The notes below the pieces were generated by a model. The model had not been told where the DNA came from. It saw only the letters and a list, made by a program, of their open reading frames with translations, and made no database searches. DNA of 64,000 bases, taken from NCBI RefSeq assembly GCF_001509475.1, contig NZ_LLZG01000232.1:13238-77237 (forward strand), written 5' to 3'. Shown here piece by piece: positions 8,333-16,318 of the stretch (the first letter of the stretch is position 1; each line of letters opens with the position of its first letter). The translations under genes were made by a program, and so were the position numbers. The DNA comes from Streptomyces regalis (GTDB lineage Bacteria > Actinomycetota > Actinomycetes > Streptomycetales > Streptomycetaceae).

Positions 8333-8489
8333 AGTGATCAGTAAATTAATCCGACAGGGAGGGTGTGTGGAGCAGAATGTGCGGCACGGAATGTGACGCG
8401 AGGCATGTTGTTCGCTTCCGGACGTCTGTCCCCGCGCCTGGTGGGTAGGGCTGCGGTAACCCGCACGCCGTACTAGAAGAGGAGGCCCC

Positions 8490-8768
8490 GTGCCCACAGC
8501 ATCGGCCCTGTCCAAACCCGAGGCGCCCAGCGAGCCCGAGATGTACGAAGGCGTCTTCACCGAACCGGAGATGCCCGACTGCGTCTTCAGCGCCGAGGGC
8601 GCCTACGCCGAGACCCCCCTCACCAGCGAACCGCCCCTCCCCGATGTCGAGCCCCTCACCAGCGAGCCGCCGCTCGCCGACGCCGCGCCGCTGACCAGTG
8701 AGGCGGCGACCTGGGACATGGGTATGGACACCGGTATGGACATGGACATGGACTTTCCGAGGTCGTAG
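8490..8768 (+). CDS. Small acidic repeat protein upstream of malQ
   Basis: Protein of 92 residues, strongly acidic and Pro/Thr/Ser-rich. It contains two similar segments (MYEGVF, MPDCVF), three copies of a PLTSE(PPL) repeat in the middle, and a Met/Asp-rich tail (WDMGMDTGMDMDMDF). The GTG start at 8490 has a perfect AGGAGG site and the stop abuts the ATG of malQ, so the two are co-transcribed. I recognise no domain. The good ribosome site and codon usage make it a real gene. It could be disordered, a surface or metal-binding peptide, or a precursor peptide, but no modifying enzyme is nearby. Confidence 0.75.
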   Translation: MPTASALSKPEAPSEPEMYEGVFTEPEMPDCVFSAEGAYAETPLTSEPPLPDVEPLTSEPPLADAAPLTSEAATWDMGMDTGMDMDMDFPRS

Positions 8769-10940
8769 ATGACAGCAGAGCGGTCGGCCGAAACCCCTGC
8801 TGGGGGGCCTGGGGGGCCTAGGGGGCCTGGGGGACCTGAAGGTCTTGAGGGCCCCGAGGATCTGCCCTCCCATGACCTGGCCCGCCTCGCCGAGCTGTAC
8901 GGCGTCGCCACCTCCTACCAGCCCTCCGCCGACCGTACGGTCACGGCCCCCGCCGCCGCGCTCACCCTCGCCCTGACCGCCCTCGACGTCGACACGACCA
9001 CACCCGGGGCCGTCGCTGCCGCGCTCACCGCGCGGGAGCGGGAGCTGCGCGAGCGGCTGCTGCCGCCGACGGTGGTGTGCTGGAGCGGGGCCGACCCCGA
9101 GGCGCCGGCCACGCTGCCGTCGCTGCCGGCCGGTACCCGGCTGCACATCGAGACCGAACAGGGCGAGACCCGCACTGCCGTCGACCAACTCCCGCCCGGC
9201 GTCCACCACTTGACCGTGACCGCCCCCGACGGCCGTACGGTGACCAGCCACCTGGTCGTCGCCCCACCTCGCCTGCCTACGCCCCCCGGACGCTCGTACG
9301 GCCTCCTCGTCCAGCTGTACTCCCTCCTCTCCCGCCGCTCCTGGGGCATGGGCGACCTCGGCGACCTCGGCGAACTCGCCGCCTGGGCCGGACGGGCGCT
9401 CGGCGCCGGATTCGTGCAGGTCAACCCGCTGCACGCGGCCGTACCGGGAGCGCCGACCGACCCTTCCCCCTACCGCCCCTCCTCCCGCCGCTTCCCCGAC
9501 CCGGTGCACCTGCGGGTCGAGGACGTGCCCGAGTTCGCGTACGTCGAGGACCGCGAGCGGGTGCGAGGGCTGCTGGAGCGGGCCGGGCGGCTGCGGGAAG
9601 CGGTGCTGGAGAAGGGGGAGTTGATCGACCGGGACGCGGTGTGGGAGGCGAAGCGGGAGGCGCTGGAGCTGGTGCGGGAGGTGCCGCTCGGGCCGGGGCG
9701 ACGGGCCGCGTACGTCGACTTCCTCGCGCAGGAGGGGCAGGCGCTGGAGGACCACGCCACGTGGTGCGCGCTGGCTGAGGTGCACGGCTCGGACTGGCTC
9801 CGGTGGCCGGAGGGGCTACGGGATCCGCGGTCGCCGGAAACCGCCCGCGCGCGGGGCGAACTGATGGACCGGGTCGACTTCCAGTGCCGTCTCGCCTGGC
9901 TCACCGACGGCCAGCTGACCGCCGCCCAGCGGGTCGCGCGGGAAGCGGGGATGGGAGTCGGGATCGTGCACGACCTCGCGGTCGGCGTGCACCCGGGGGG
10001 CGCGGACGCCTGGGCGCAGCAGGAGTACTTCGCCGCCGGGATGTCGGTGGGCGCCCCGCCGGACGCCTTCAATGCCCGCGGCCAGGACTGGGGACTGCCG
10101 CCCTGGCGACCGGACCGGCTGGCCGAGTCCGGGTACGAGCCGTACCGCCGGCTGCTCAGGGCGCTCTTCCGCTACGCGGGCGCGCTGCGGATCGACCACG
10201 TCATGGGGCTGTTCCGGCTGTGGTGGGTGCCGCAGGGGCATGCGCCGACGGAGGGGACGTACGTCCGTTACGACGCCGAGGCCATGCTCGCGATCCTGGT
10301 GCTGGAGGCCTCCCGGGCCGGGGCGGTGGTGATCGGGGAGGACCTCGGCACGGTGGAGCCGGGTGTGCGGGAGACGCTGCGCGCGCGGGGCGTGCTCGGC
10401 ACCTCGGTGCTGTGGTTCGAGCGGGACTGGGACGGCGACGGCCGTCCGCTGCCGCCGGACTCCTGGCGCGCCGACTGCCTCGCCACCGCCACCACCCACG
10501 ACCTGCCGCCCACCGCGGCCCGCCTCACCGGCGAACACGTCCAACTCCGCGACAGCCTCGGCCTGTTGACCCGCCCGCTGGAGCAGGAGCGGGCGGAGGC
10601 GTCGGCGGACACGGGCGAGTGGCTGGAGCTGCTCTCCCGGCTCGGCCTGCTGCGGGGCACGCACGGCGGGCACTGCACCTCGGAGGAGGAGGCCGAGATC
10701 CAGGCCGTCCACCGCTTCCTGCTGCGCACCCCGGCCCGCATGGTCGGCATCTGGCTCCCGGACGGCGTGGGCGACCGCCGCCCGCAGAACCTGCCGGGGA
10801 CCTGGGACCAGTACCCGAACTGGCGGCTGCCGATCGCGGACGCGGAGGGCAGAGCGGTGACCTTGGAGGAACTGGCGGCGTCGGCCCGGGTACGGGCGCT
10901 GGTGGAGGTGCTGCGGGGCGAGGCGGTCCGGCGGGGGTGA
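8769..10940 (+). CDS. malQ: 4-alpha-glucanotransferase (amylomaltase)
   Basis: Cytoplasmic GH77 enzyme that transfers maltosyl units between alpha-1,4-glucans (maltose/glycogen metabolism). It has 723 residues, normal for the actinobacterial long form. The N-terminal extension is followed by the GH77 barrel: SYGLLVQLYSLLSRRSWGMGDLGDL, LRIDHVMGLFRLWWVP (catalytic Asp), VVIGEDLGTVEPGVR (acid/base Glu) and TTHDLPPTAARLTGEH. Residues 10-25 are a Gly-Gly-Pro/Gly-Pro collagen-like run encoded by repeated ggggggcct DNA. The start ATG at 8769 directly follows the stop of the small acidic gene. Confidence 0.95.
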   Translation: MTAERSAETPAGGPGGPRGPGGPEGLEGPEDLPSHDLARLAELYGVATSYQPSADRTVTAPAAALTLALTALDVDTTTPGAVAAALTARERELRERLLPPTVVCWSGADPEAPATLPSLPAGTRLHIETEQGETRTAVDQLPPGVHHLTVTAPDGRTVTSHLVVAPPRLPTPPGRSYGLLVQLYSLLSRRSWGMGDLGDLGELAAWAGRALGAGFVQVNPLHAAVPGAPTDPSPYRPSSRRFPDPVHLRVEDVPEFAYVEDRERVRGLLERAGRLREAVLEKGELIDRDAVWEAKREALELVREVPLGPGRRAAYVDFLAQEGQALEDHATWCALAEVHGSDWLRWPEGLRDPRSPETARARGELMDRVDFQCRLAWLTDGQLTAAQRVAREAGMGVGIVHDLAVGVHPGGADAWAQQEYFAAGMSVGAPPDAFNARGQDWGLPPWRPDRLAESGYEPYRRLLRALFRYAGALRIDHVMGLFRLWWVPQGHAPTEGTYVRYDAEAMLAILVLEASRAGAVVIGEDLGTVEPGVRETLRARGVLGTSVLWFERDWDGDGRPLPPDSWRADCLATATTHDLPPTAARLTGEHVQLRDSLGLLTRPLEQERAEASADTGEWLELLSRLGLLRGTHGGHCTSEEEAEIQAVHRFLLRTPARMVGIWLPDGVGDRRPQNLPGTWDQYPNWRLPIADAEGRAVTLEELAASARVRALVEVLRGEAVRRG

Positions 10941-11020
10941 CGCCCGGGCGGACCGCGTCTCATGCGGCATTCGGCACCCCGGGCGCGCGGCCCTTCCCGT
11001 CGTTCGATACTTTTGGCCCC

Positions 11021-11278
11021 GTGGACAAGAAGAACGCCCTGCGCGCCGGCGCCCTGGCTGCCGGTACGACGCTGATGATGCTGCTCATGTCGTCCCCCGC
11101 GCTCGCGCTTGCGCGTGACGACGGCGACGACCCCGGTCAGGGCCTGAGCGTCATGGAGACGCTGGGCCAGTTCGTCTTGGCCCCGATCGTGCTGTTCGCG
11201 GTCGTGGCGGGCCTCGTGATGGTCCTGGACCGCTCTTCGGACCGTCAGCCGAAGGCGAAGGCCAAGGCGAAGGCCTGA
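11021..11278 (+). CDS. Small secreted or membrane protein with Lys/Ala tail
   Basis: Hypothetical protein of 85 residues. The N-terminal hydrophobic segment looks like a signal peptide (ALAAGTTLMMLLMSSPALALA, cut near residue 27), followed by a short acidic linker, a second transmembrane helix (FVLAPIVLFAVVAGLVMVL) and a basic KAKAKAKA end. The GTG start at 11021 gives VDKKNALRAG. It is separate from malQ by 80 bp on the same strand. The function is unknown; such small two-helix proteins are common in Streptomyces. Confidence 0.65.
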   Translation: MDKKNALRAGALAAGTTLMMLLMSSPALALARDDGDDPGQGLSVMETLGQFVLAPIVLFAVVAGLVMVLDRSSDRQPKAKAKAKA

Positions 11279-11459
11279 TCGGCCTCATTGGTCTGACCCG
11301 TCTGGCCTGTCTGCTGTCTGACCTGCCTGGTCTGCTTGATCAGGACTTTTCCGTCCGGTCACAGCTTCCCCGAGGGCGCCGACCCCGTCGCACGTACGCG
11401 CATCCGCCGTACGTGGGCGAGGCCGGCGCCCTCGGTGTGTTCTTCGCCGTAGGCGGCGC

Positions 11460-12041
11460 TCACGCCGGGTGCGGCGCGGTCAGATACCGCTGCACCGTGG
11501 GCGCCAGCCATGCCACGACCTCCTCGCGGGCCAGCGCCACGGCGGGCGGGAACCGCAGGACGTAGCGCGTGAGTGCCAGCCCGAGCAGTTGCGACGACGC
11601 CAGTGCGGCCCGCGCCGGGGCCTGCTCGGGGTCGGGGCACACCTGGCGGGCGAGGGGCAGCAACTGGTCCCCGAAGATGCCCCGCATGCGCTCGGCCCCG
11701 GCCTGATTGGTCGCGCCGACGCGGAGCAGGGCCGTGAGGACCTCGTTCTCCTCCCACATGGCCAGGAAGTGCGTGACGAGCGCCCGGCCGACCTCGGCCC
11801 GGGGGAACGACGCCGGGTCCGGCAGTTTCAGATCTACGGCGACGGCCGCCGCGAACAGGCCCTCCTTGTTGCCGTAGTAGCGCATCACCATCGACGGATC
11901 GATGTTCGCGTCCTTGGCGATGGCGCGGATGGTGGCGCGCTCGTAACCGTCGGCCGCGAAGCGCTCGCGGGCCGCGTCGAGGATCGCCGTGCGCGTGGCC
12001 TCGGAGCGGCGCGCGGGGGTGGGGGGCTTGCTCTGTGTCAT
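11460..12041 (-). CDS. TetR family transcriptional regulator
   Basis: Repressor of 193 residues. The N-terminal HTH is standard (ILDAARERFAADGYERATIRAIAKDANIDPSMVMRYYGNKEGLF), followed by a C-terminal TetR domain of the AcrR_17 kind. It is divergent from an FAD monooxygenase. The intervening 200 bp hold a 14-bp tandem array that begins immediately at this gene's start codon, with no Shine-Dalgarno in between, so its mRNA may be leaderless. The likely target is the monooxygenase promoter at 12151-12180. Confidence 0.93.
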   Translation of the reverse strand: MTQSKPPTPARRSEATRTAILDAARERFAADGYERATIRAIAKDANIDPSMVMRYYGNKEGLFAAAVAVDLKLPDPASFPRAEVGRALVTHFLAMWEENEVLTALLRVGATNQAGAERMRGIFGDQLLPLARQVCPDPEQAPARAALASSQLLGLALTRYVLRFPPAVALAREEVVAWLAPTVQRYLTAPHPA

Positions 12042-12223
12042 GCCAACAAGCGTAGGTCAACGCGTGTGGGCCAACAAGCGTGTGCCAACGTATGTGTGCC
12101 AGCGAGTGCCTGCCGGCGAGCGCGTGCCAACAAATGTAGGCCCACAAGCGTTGACGCCCCGCGTCGGGCGACCCTATGCTTGCCAACAAGCGTTGACCAA
12201 CAGACGTTGGCCAACGAGTGTTG
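12042..12223. repeat. 13-unit, 14-bp tandem array in tetR/monooxygenase promoter
   Basis: Thirteen consecutive 14-bp windows are in perfect register from the tetR start codon. Eleven match a consensus close to gccaacaagcgttg; units 9 and 10 (12154-12181) are diverged and carry the promoter -10. Several copies form short dyads of the CCAAC-N4-GTTGG type (12211-12224, for example). The periodicity and position suggest clustered TetR operators, 1-8 upstream of the promoter and 11-13 downstream. Confidence 0.9.
12151..12180 (+). promoter_or_regulatory. Promoter candidate for FAD monooxygenase
   Basis: TTGACG (12151-12156) and TATGCT (12175-12180) are separated by 18 bp, a good match to a vegetative promoter. 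It sits inside the tandem operator array, flanked by repeat units on both sides, 62 bp before the start codon. Confidence 0.55.
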
Positions 12224-12241
12224 GCAACCAGGAGGGCCACC

Positions 12242-13717
12242 ATGAACGGCACCGGCACCCACACCAACTCCCCCCACCCCGTGCTCGTCGTCGGCTCCGG
12301 CCCCACCGGTCTCCTCCTGGCCGGTGACCTCGCCGCCGCCGGCGTTCCCGTCACCCTCGTCGAGAAGCGCCCCCACAAGATCAGCAACCTCTCCCGCGCC
12401 TTCGGCGTCCACGCCCGCACCCTGGAACAGCTCGATGCCCGCGGTCTGGCCGACGACTTGCTCGCCACCGGCAGCACCATCACCGAGCTGCGTCTCTTCC
12501 GCCGCCTCTCCCTCGATCTCGGCACGCTGCCGTCCCGCTTCCCGTTCCTGCTCATCACCCCGCAGTACGAGGTCGAGCGGCTGCTGGAGCGGCGGGCGCG
12601 GGAGCTCGGTGTCGAGTTCCTCTTCGAGAGCGAGGTCGTGGGGCTGCGGCAGGACGACAGCGGGGTCGACCTCGACGTGCGCGGTCCGGACGGGGCGGTC
12701 GTCACCCGTCGCGCGGCCTACGTCGTCGGCGCGGACGGTCACCGCAGCGCCGTACGCGACGCCGTCGGCCTGTCCTTCCCCGGCGTCTCCGTCATCAAGT
12801 CCCTGTTCCTGGCGGACGTTCGGCTCGCCGAGCAGCCCGAGAGTGTGCTCACCGTCAACGGCGCGGGCGACGCCTTCGCGATGATCGCCTCCTTCGGCGA
12901 CGGCTGGTACCGCGTCATGGGCTGGAACCGCCGCCACGAGGTCGCCGACGACGCCCCGCTCGACCTCGACGAGGTCAAGGAGGTCACCCGCCGCGCCCTG
13001 GGCACCGACTACGGCATGCACGACGCCCGCTGGCTCTCCCGCTTCCACAGCGACGAGCGGCAGGCGCCGCAGTACCGGGTCGGGCGGGTCTTCCTCGCCG
13101 GCGACGCCGCCCACGTGCACTCACCGGCCGGCGGGCAGGGCATGAACACCGGCCTGCAGGACGCGGCCAACCTCGGCTGGAAGCTCGCCGCCGTCGTCAA
13201 GGGCCGGGCGCCCGAGGGCCTCCTGGACACCTACCAGGCCGAGCGCCACCCGGTCGGCAAGGCCGTCCTGCGCAGCAGCGGCGGGCTGGTCCGGCTGGCG
13301 CGGGCACAGAACCCGGCGCTGCGTGCCGTACGCGCCCTCGTCTCCGCCTTCGTCAACGCGGCCCGGCCCGCCCAGGCGAAGGCACTGGCCCAGATCTCGG
13401 GCATCGGCTACCAGTACCCCGCCCCGCGTGGTTCCCACCGCCTGGTCGGCACCCGCGTCCCGGACGTGGCTCTGGAGAGCGGCCGCCTTTACGAGGCCCT
13501 GCGCGGCGGACGGTTCGTGCTGATCACCCCGAAGGCGGCCGACGTGTCCGAGGACCAGGGCCCCCGCAAGGACCGGCTGTCCGTGGAGCGCTGGGCGAGC
13601 GACCGCCGTACGACCGTGCTGGTGCGGCCCGATGGATACGTGGCCTGGGCGGCGGACGCCACGGGCGCCACGGACGCGCGGGCGATCGAGGCGGCAATCG
13701 CCGCGCACGTGGGGTGA
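12242..13717 (+). CDS. FAD-dependent aromatic monooxygenase (Rox/PCP hydroxylase-like)
   Basis: Group A flavoprotein hydroxylase of 491 residues that would use NAD(P)H and O2 to hydroxylate an aromatic compound. It has the N-terminal Rossmann motif (VVGSGPTGLLLAGDLAAAGVPVTLVEKR), the DG motif (YVVGADGHRSAVRDAVG), the GD motif (RVFLAGDAAHVHSPAGGQGMNTGLQDAANLGWKLA) and a C-terminal thioredoxin-like region. The ATG at 12242 is preceded by AGGAGGG. Relatives act on rifampicin, phenols or polyketides. With an adjacent TetR regulator, an inducible detoxification role is likely; the substrate is unknown. Confidence 0.88.
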   Translation: MNGTGTHTNSPHPVLVVGSGPTGLLLAGDLAAAGVPVTLVEKRPHKISNLSRAFGVHARTLEQLDARGLADDLLATGSTITELRLFRRLSLDLGTLPSRFPFLLITPQYEVERLLERRARELGVEFLFESEVVGLRQDDSGVDLDVRGPDGAVVTRRAAYVVGADGHRSAVRDAVGLSFPGVSVIKSLFLADVRLAEQPESVLTVNGAGDAFAMIASFGDGWYRVMGWNRRHEVADDAPLDLDEVKEVTRRALGTDYGMHDARWLSRFHSDERQAPQYRVGRVFLAGDAAHVHSPAGGQGMNTGLQDAANLGWKLAAVVKGRAPEGLLDTYQAERHPVGKAVLRSSGGLVRLARAQNPALRAVRALVSAFVNAARPAQAKALAQISGIGYQYPAPRGSHRLVGTRVPDVALESGRLYEALRGGRFVLITPKAADVSEDQGPRKDRLSVERWASDRRTTVLVRPDGYVAWAADATGATDARAIEAAIAAHVG

Positions 13718-13729
13718 GCGGAGCCCCGG

Positions 13730-14242
13730 CTACCGGGAATCGGGCGTCCCTGCGAGCAACTCCCGCAACAGGTCGGCCAGTCGGTCGGCCTGTTCGTCGT
13801 CGAGGGTGGACAGGGCCTCCGTCTGAACGGCCAGGCCCGCGCCGACCGCCTCGTCGATGATGGTCAACCCCTTGTCGGTGAGGGTGACTTGCAGGCCGCG
13901 GCGGTCGTGCGGGTCGGGGGAGCGGCGCAGCAGGCCGGCCCGTTCCAGTTTGTCGAGCCGGCCGGTCATGCCGCCGGTGGTGAGCATGAGCGTCGCCGAG
14001 AGCTGGCGGGGCGAGAGCGTGTACGGCTCACCGGAGCGGCGCAGGGTCGCCAGGACGTCGAACTCGCCGCGCGAGATGCCGTAGGGCGCGTACGCCTTCT
14101 CCATGCGGTCGCCCATCGTGCGCGAGAGGCGGTAGATCCGCCCGAAGACCTCCATCGCCTTGGTGTCGAGGTCGGGCCGCACGGTCGCCCACTGGTCGAT
14201 GATCGCGTCGACGGGGTCCTTGCGCTGGGGGCGTTCGCTCAT
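13730..14242 (-). CDS. MarR family transcriptional regulator
   Basis: Dimeric winged-helix regulator of 170 residues. The core is a clear MarR domain (GISRGEFDVLATLRRSGEPYTLSPRQLSATLMLTTGGMTGRLDKLERAGLLRRSPDPHDRRGLQVTLTDKG). The start is the ATG at 14242 (MSERPQRK); the frame is open further but only as promoter DNA. It is divergent from an EamA exporter. The intergenic 28-bp palindrome at 14293-14320 is the obvious operator. The end converges on the monooxygenase gene with 12 bp between. Confidence 0.92.
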   Translation of the reverse strand: MSERPQRKDPVDAIIDQWATVRPDLDTKAMEVFGRIYRLSRTMGDRMEKAYAPYGISRGEFDVLATLRRSGEPYTLSPRQLSATLMLTTGGMTGRLDKLERAGLLRRSPDPHDRRGLQVTLTDKGLTIIDEAVGAGLAVQTEALSTLDDEQADRLADLLRELLAGTPDSR

Positions 14243-14292
14243 GCGTCGAGTATCGGCGGTCCGATGCTGGCCTGCAAGAAAGTGGCTTGACG

Positions 14293-14320
14293 GAAAGTGA
14301 CTTAGCGCTAAGCTACTTTC
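14293..14320. promoter_or_regulatory. MarR operator palindrome
   Basis: A 28-bp dyad: outer arms GAAAGT (14293-14298) and ACTTTC (14315-14320), inner perfect 12-bp palindrome CTTAGCGCTAAG (14301-14312); 13 of 15 half-site positions pair. The site lies between the divergent MarR and EamA genes and is strikingly AT-rich for this genome. Confidence 0.8.
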
Positions 14321-14348
14321 CATTGACCTACTTCGAAGGGTGCGTCCT

Positions 14349-15323
14349 ATGGCCGCCAGCCGCGTCGGCGGTGTCTCTCCCGCCCTGATACTCCTCACCG
14401 CCCTCGCGCCCATCTCCTGGGGCACGACCTACGCGGTCACCACCGAGTTCCTGCCGGCCGACCGGCCCCTGTTCACCGGCCTGATGCGCGCTCTCCCCGC
14501 CGGTCTGCTGCTGCTCGCCCTCGCCCGTGTGCTGCCGCGGGGCGCCTGGTGGTGGAAGTCGGCGGTGCTGGGCGCGCTGAACATCGGGGCCTTCTTCCCC
14601 CTCCTCTTCCTCTCCGCGTACCGGTTGCCCGGGGGTATGGCCGCCGTCGTCGGCTCGGTCGGTCCGCTGTTCGTCGTGGGTCTCTCTGCGCTGTTCCTGG
14701 GGCAACGGCCGACGGTGCGGAACGTGCTCACCGGGGTCGCGGCGGCCTTCGGCGTCAGCCTGGTGGTGCTGAAGGCGGCCGGTGCGCTCGACCTCGTCGG
14801 CCTGCTGGCGGCCCTGGCCTCGACGGCGTCCATGTCCACCGGCACCGTGCTGACCAAGCGGTGGGGGCGCCCCGAGGGCGTCGGCCCGCTCGCCCTCACC
14901 AGCTGGCAGTTGACGGCCGGTGGCCTGCTCATCGCGCCCCTCGCCCTCCTCGTCGAGGGCGCCCCGCCCGCGTTCGACGGCCGGGCGGTCGGCGGCTACC
15001 TCTATCTGGCGCTGGCGAACACGGCGGTCGCGTACTGGCTCTGGTTCCGCGGCATCGGCCGCCTCAGTGCCACGCAGGTCACCTTCCTCGGCCCACTGTC
15101 CCCGCTGACCGCCGCCGTGGTCGGCTGGGCGGCGCTGGGGCAGGCGCTGTCCCCGCTCCAACTGGCGGGCATGACGCTCGCGTTCGGGGCGACGGTCGTG
15201 GGGCAGATCGGGGTGACCGGCACTGGTGCGGGGTCGGCTGCCGGACGCCGATCATTCAGTTCTTCTGAAAAGAAGCATCAAAAAGATTCGATGGACGTGA
15301 CAGGTCCGGCGCTGCAACGGTAG
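14349..15323 (+). CDS. EamA (DMT) family exporter
   Basis: Ten-helix drug/metabolite exporter of 324 residues with two EamA repeats (ALAPISWGTTYAVTTEFLPADRPLFTGLMRALPAG; GLLAALASTASMSTGTVLTKRWG). Helix ends such as ALANTAVAYWLWFRGIGRLSATQVTFLGPLSPLTAAVVGWAALGQAL are typical. The ATG at 14349 is preceded by GAAGGG; a GTG at 14340 is less likely. The C-terminal tail (SSEKKHQKDS) is charged and AT-richer than its neighbours. It is probably controlled by the divergent MarR protein. Confidence 0.9.
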   Translation: MAASRVGGVSPALILLTALAPISWGTTYAVTTEFLPADRPLFTGLMRALPAGLLLLALARVLPRGAWWWKSAVLGALNIGAFFPLLFLSAYRLPGGMAAVVGSVGPLFVVGLSALFLGQRPTVRNVLTGVAAAFGVSLVVLKAAGALDLVGLLAALASTASMSTGTVLTKRWGRPEGVGPLALTSWQLTAGGLLIAPLALLVEGAPPAFDGRAVGGYLYLALANTAVAYWLWFRGIGRLSATQVTFLGPLSPLTAAVVGWAALGQALSPLQLAGMTLAFGATVVGQIGVTGTGAGSAAGRRSFSSSEKKHQKDSMDVTGPALQR

Positions 15324-15331
15324 ATCGAGCC

Positions 15332-15366
15332 CGATCACCGATCACCGATCACCGATCGCCGATCGC
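15332..15366. repeat. Five 7-bp tandem repeats between EamA genes
   Basis: Three copies of cgatcac followed by two of cgatcgc run from 15332 to 15366, immediately upstream of the ribosome site of the second EamA gene. The repeat may affect spacing or leader structure; it codes for nothing. Confidence 0.8.
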
Positions 15367-15386
15367 CGTCCAGCGAAAGGACCTCC

Positions 15387-16304
15387 GTGACCGTCGTCCT
15401 CCCCAGGACCGCCACCACCCCGACCCACCTCCCCAGGGCGACCGTCCTCGGCATCGCCCTCGCCGCCCTCGCCACGGTCGTCTGGTCGGGCAGCTTCGTC
15501 ACCTCCCGCGCGCTGCACGACAGCGTGCCGCCGGTGCAGCAGGCGTTCTGGAGATGGCTGGTGGCGCTGGCCGCGGTGGCTCCCTTCGGCGCCCGGCAGG
15601 CATGGCGGCAACGGGAGTTGATCCGCCGCCACCTCGGGTTCGTGCTGCTTGCCTCTCTCCTCGGCGTCACCGCCTACAACACCCTGGTCAACCATGCCGG
15701 GTTGACCACGCCCGCCGCCAACATGGGCATGATCATGGCTGCTTCGCCGGTCCTGATGGCCGTGTTCGAACGGGCCGCGGGGATACGGCTGGGCGCGCGC
15801 CGGGTGGCGGGACTGCTGACGGCCTGTGCGGGCGTCGTGCTGCTGATCGGGGGTGGCGCGGGCGGGGCCGGGTTCGCGGCAGGGGACCTGTGGATGGTGG
15901 CCGCTGCCTGCTGCTTCGCGTCGTACAGCGGTCTGCTGCGGCGCAAGCCGGCCGAACTGGGCGGTGCGGCCTTCCTGTTCACCACGTTCGTGCTGGGCAC
16001 GGTCCTGCTGTTGCCCGCGCAGGGGGTCAGCCTTGCGGTGCAGGGCGGCTTCGAGCCGACGCCCGGGACGGTCCTGCCGATCGTCTACGTGGGCGTCGCC
16101 TCCTCCGCCGTCGCCTTCTTCGCCTGGAACAAGGCGATCGCGCTGGTCGGCCCGAGCCGTGCCGGTGTCGTCTACTACCTCCAGCCGGTGTGCGTGTCCC
16201 TGCTGTCCTGGGCGGTGCTCGGCGAGGCGACCGGCTGGACGCAGGTGGGGTGCATGGCGCTGATCCTCGGCGGAGTCGTCCTGGGGGCGGGGGCGCGTCG
16301 GTGA
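15387..16304 (+). CDS. EamA (DMT) family transporter
   Basis: Second exporter of the drug/metabolite superfamily, 305 residues and ten helices. It has paired EamA domains (ALATVVWSGSFVTSRALHDSVPPVQQAFWRWLVALAAVAPFG; GDLWMVAAACCFASYSGLLRRKP). The GTG start at 15387 has a GAAAGGA site. It is distantly paralogous to the gene just upstream and is followed after 14 bp by a LysR gene on the same strand, so it may belong to that regulator's unit. The substrate is unknown; relatives export amino acids or purine-like compounds. Confidence 0.9.
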   Translation: MTVVLPRTATTPTHLPRATVLGIALAALATVVWSGSFVTSRALHDSVPPVQQAFWRWLVALAAVAPFGARQAWRQRELIRRHLGFVLLASLLGVTAYNTLVNHAGLTTPAANMGMIMAASPVLMAVFERAAGIRLGARRVAGLLTACAGVVLLIGGGAGGAGFAAGDLWMVAAACCFASYSGLLRRKPAELGGAAFLFTTFVLGTVLLLPAQGVSLAVQGGFEPTPGTVLPIVYVGVASSAVAFFAWNKAIALVGPSRAGVVYYLQPVCVSLLSWAVLGEATGWTQVGCMALILGGVVLGAGARR

Positions 16305-16318
16305 CGTAGGTTGCCGCC

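Noticed and set aside
12042..12223. Possible CRISPR array
   Set aside because: Repeats are 14 bp and contiguous with no spacers and no cas genes; it is a minisatellite-type operator array.
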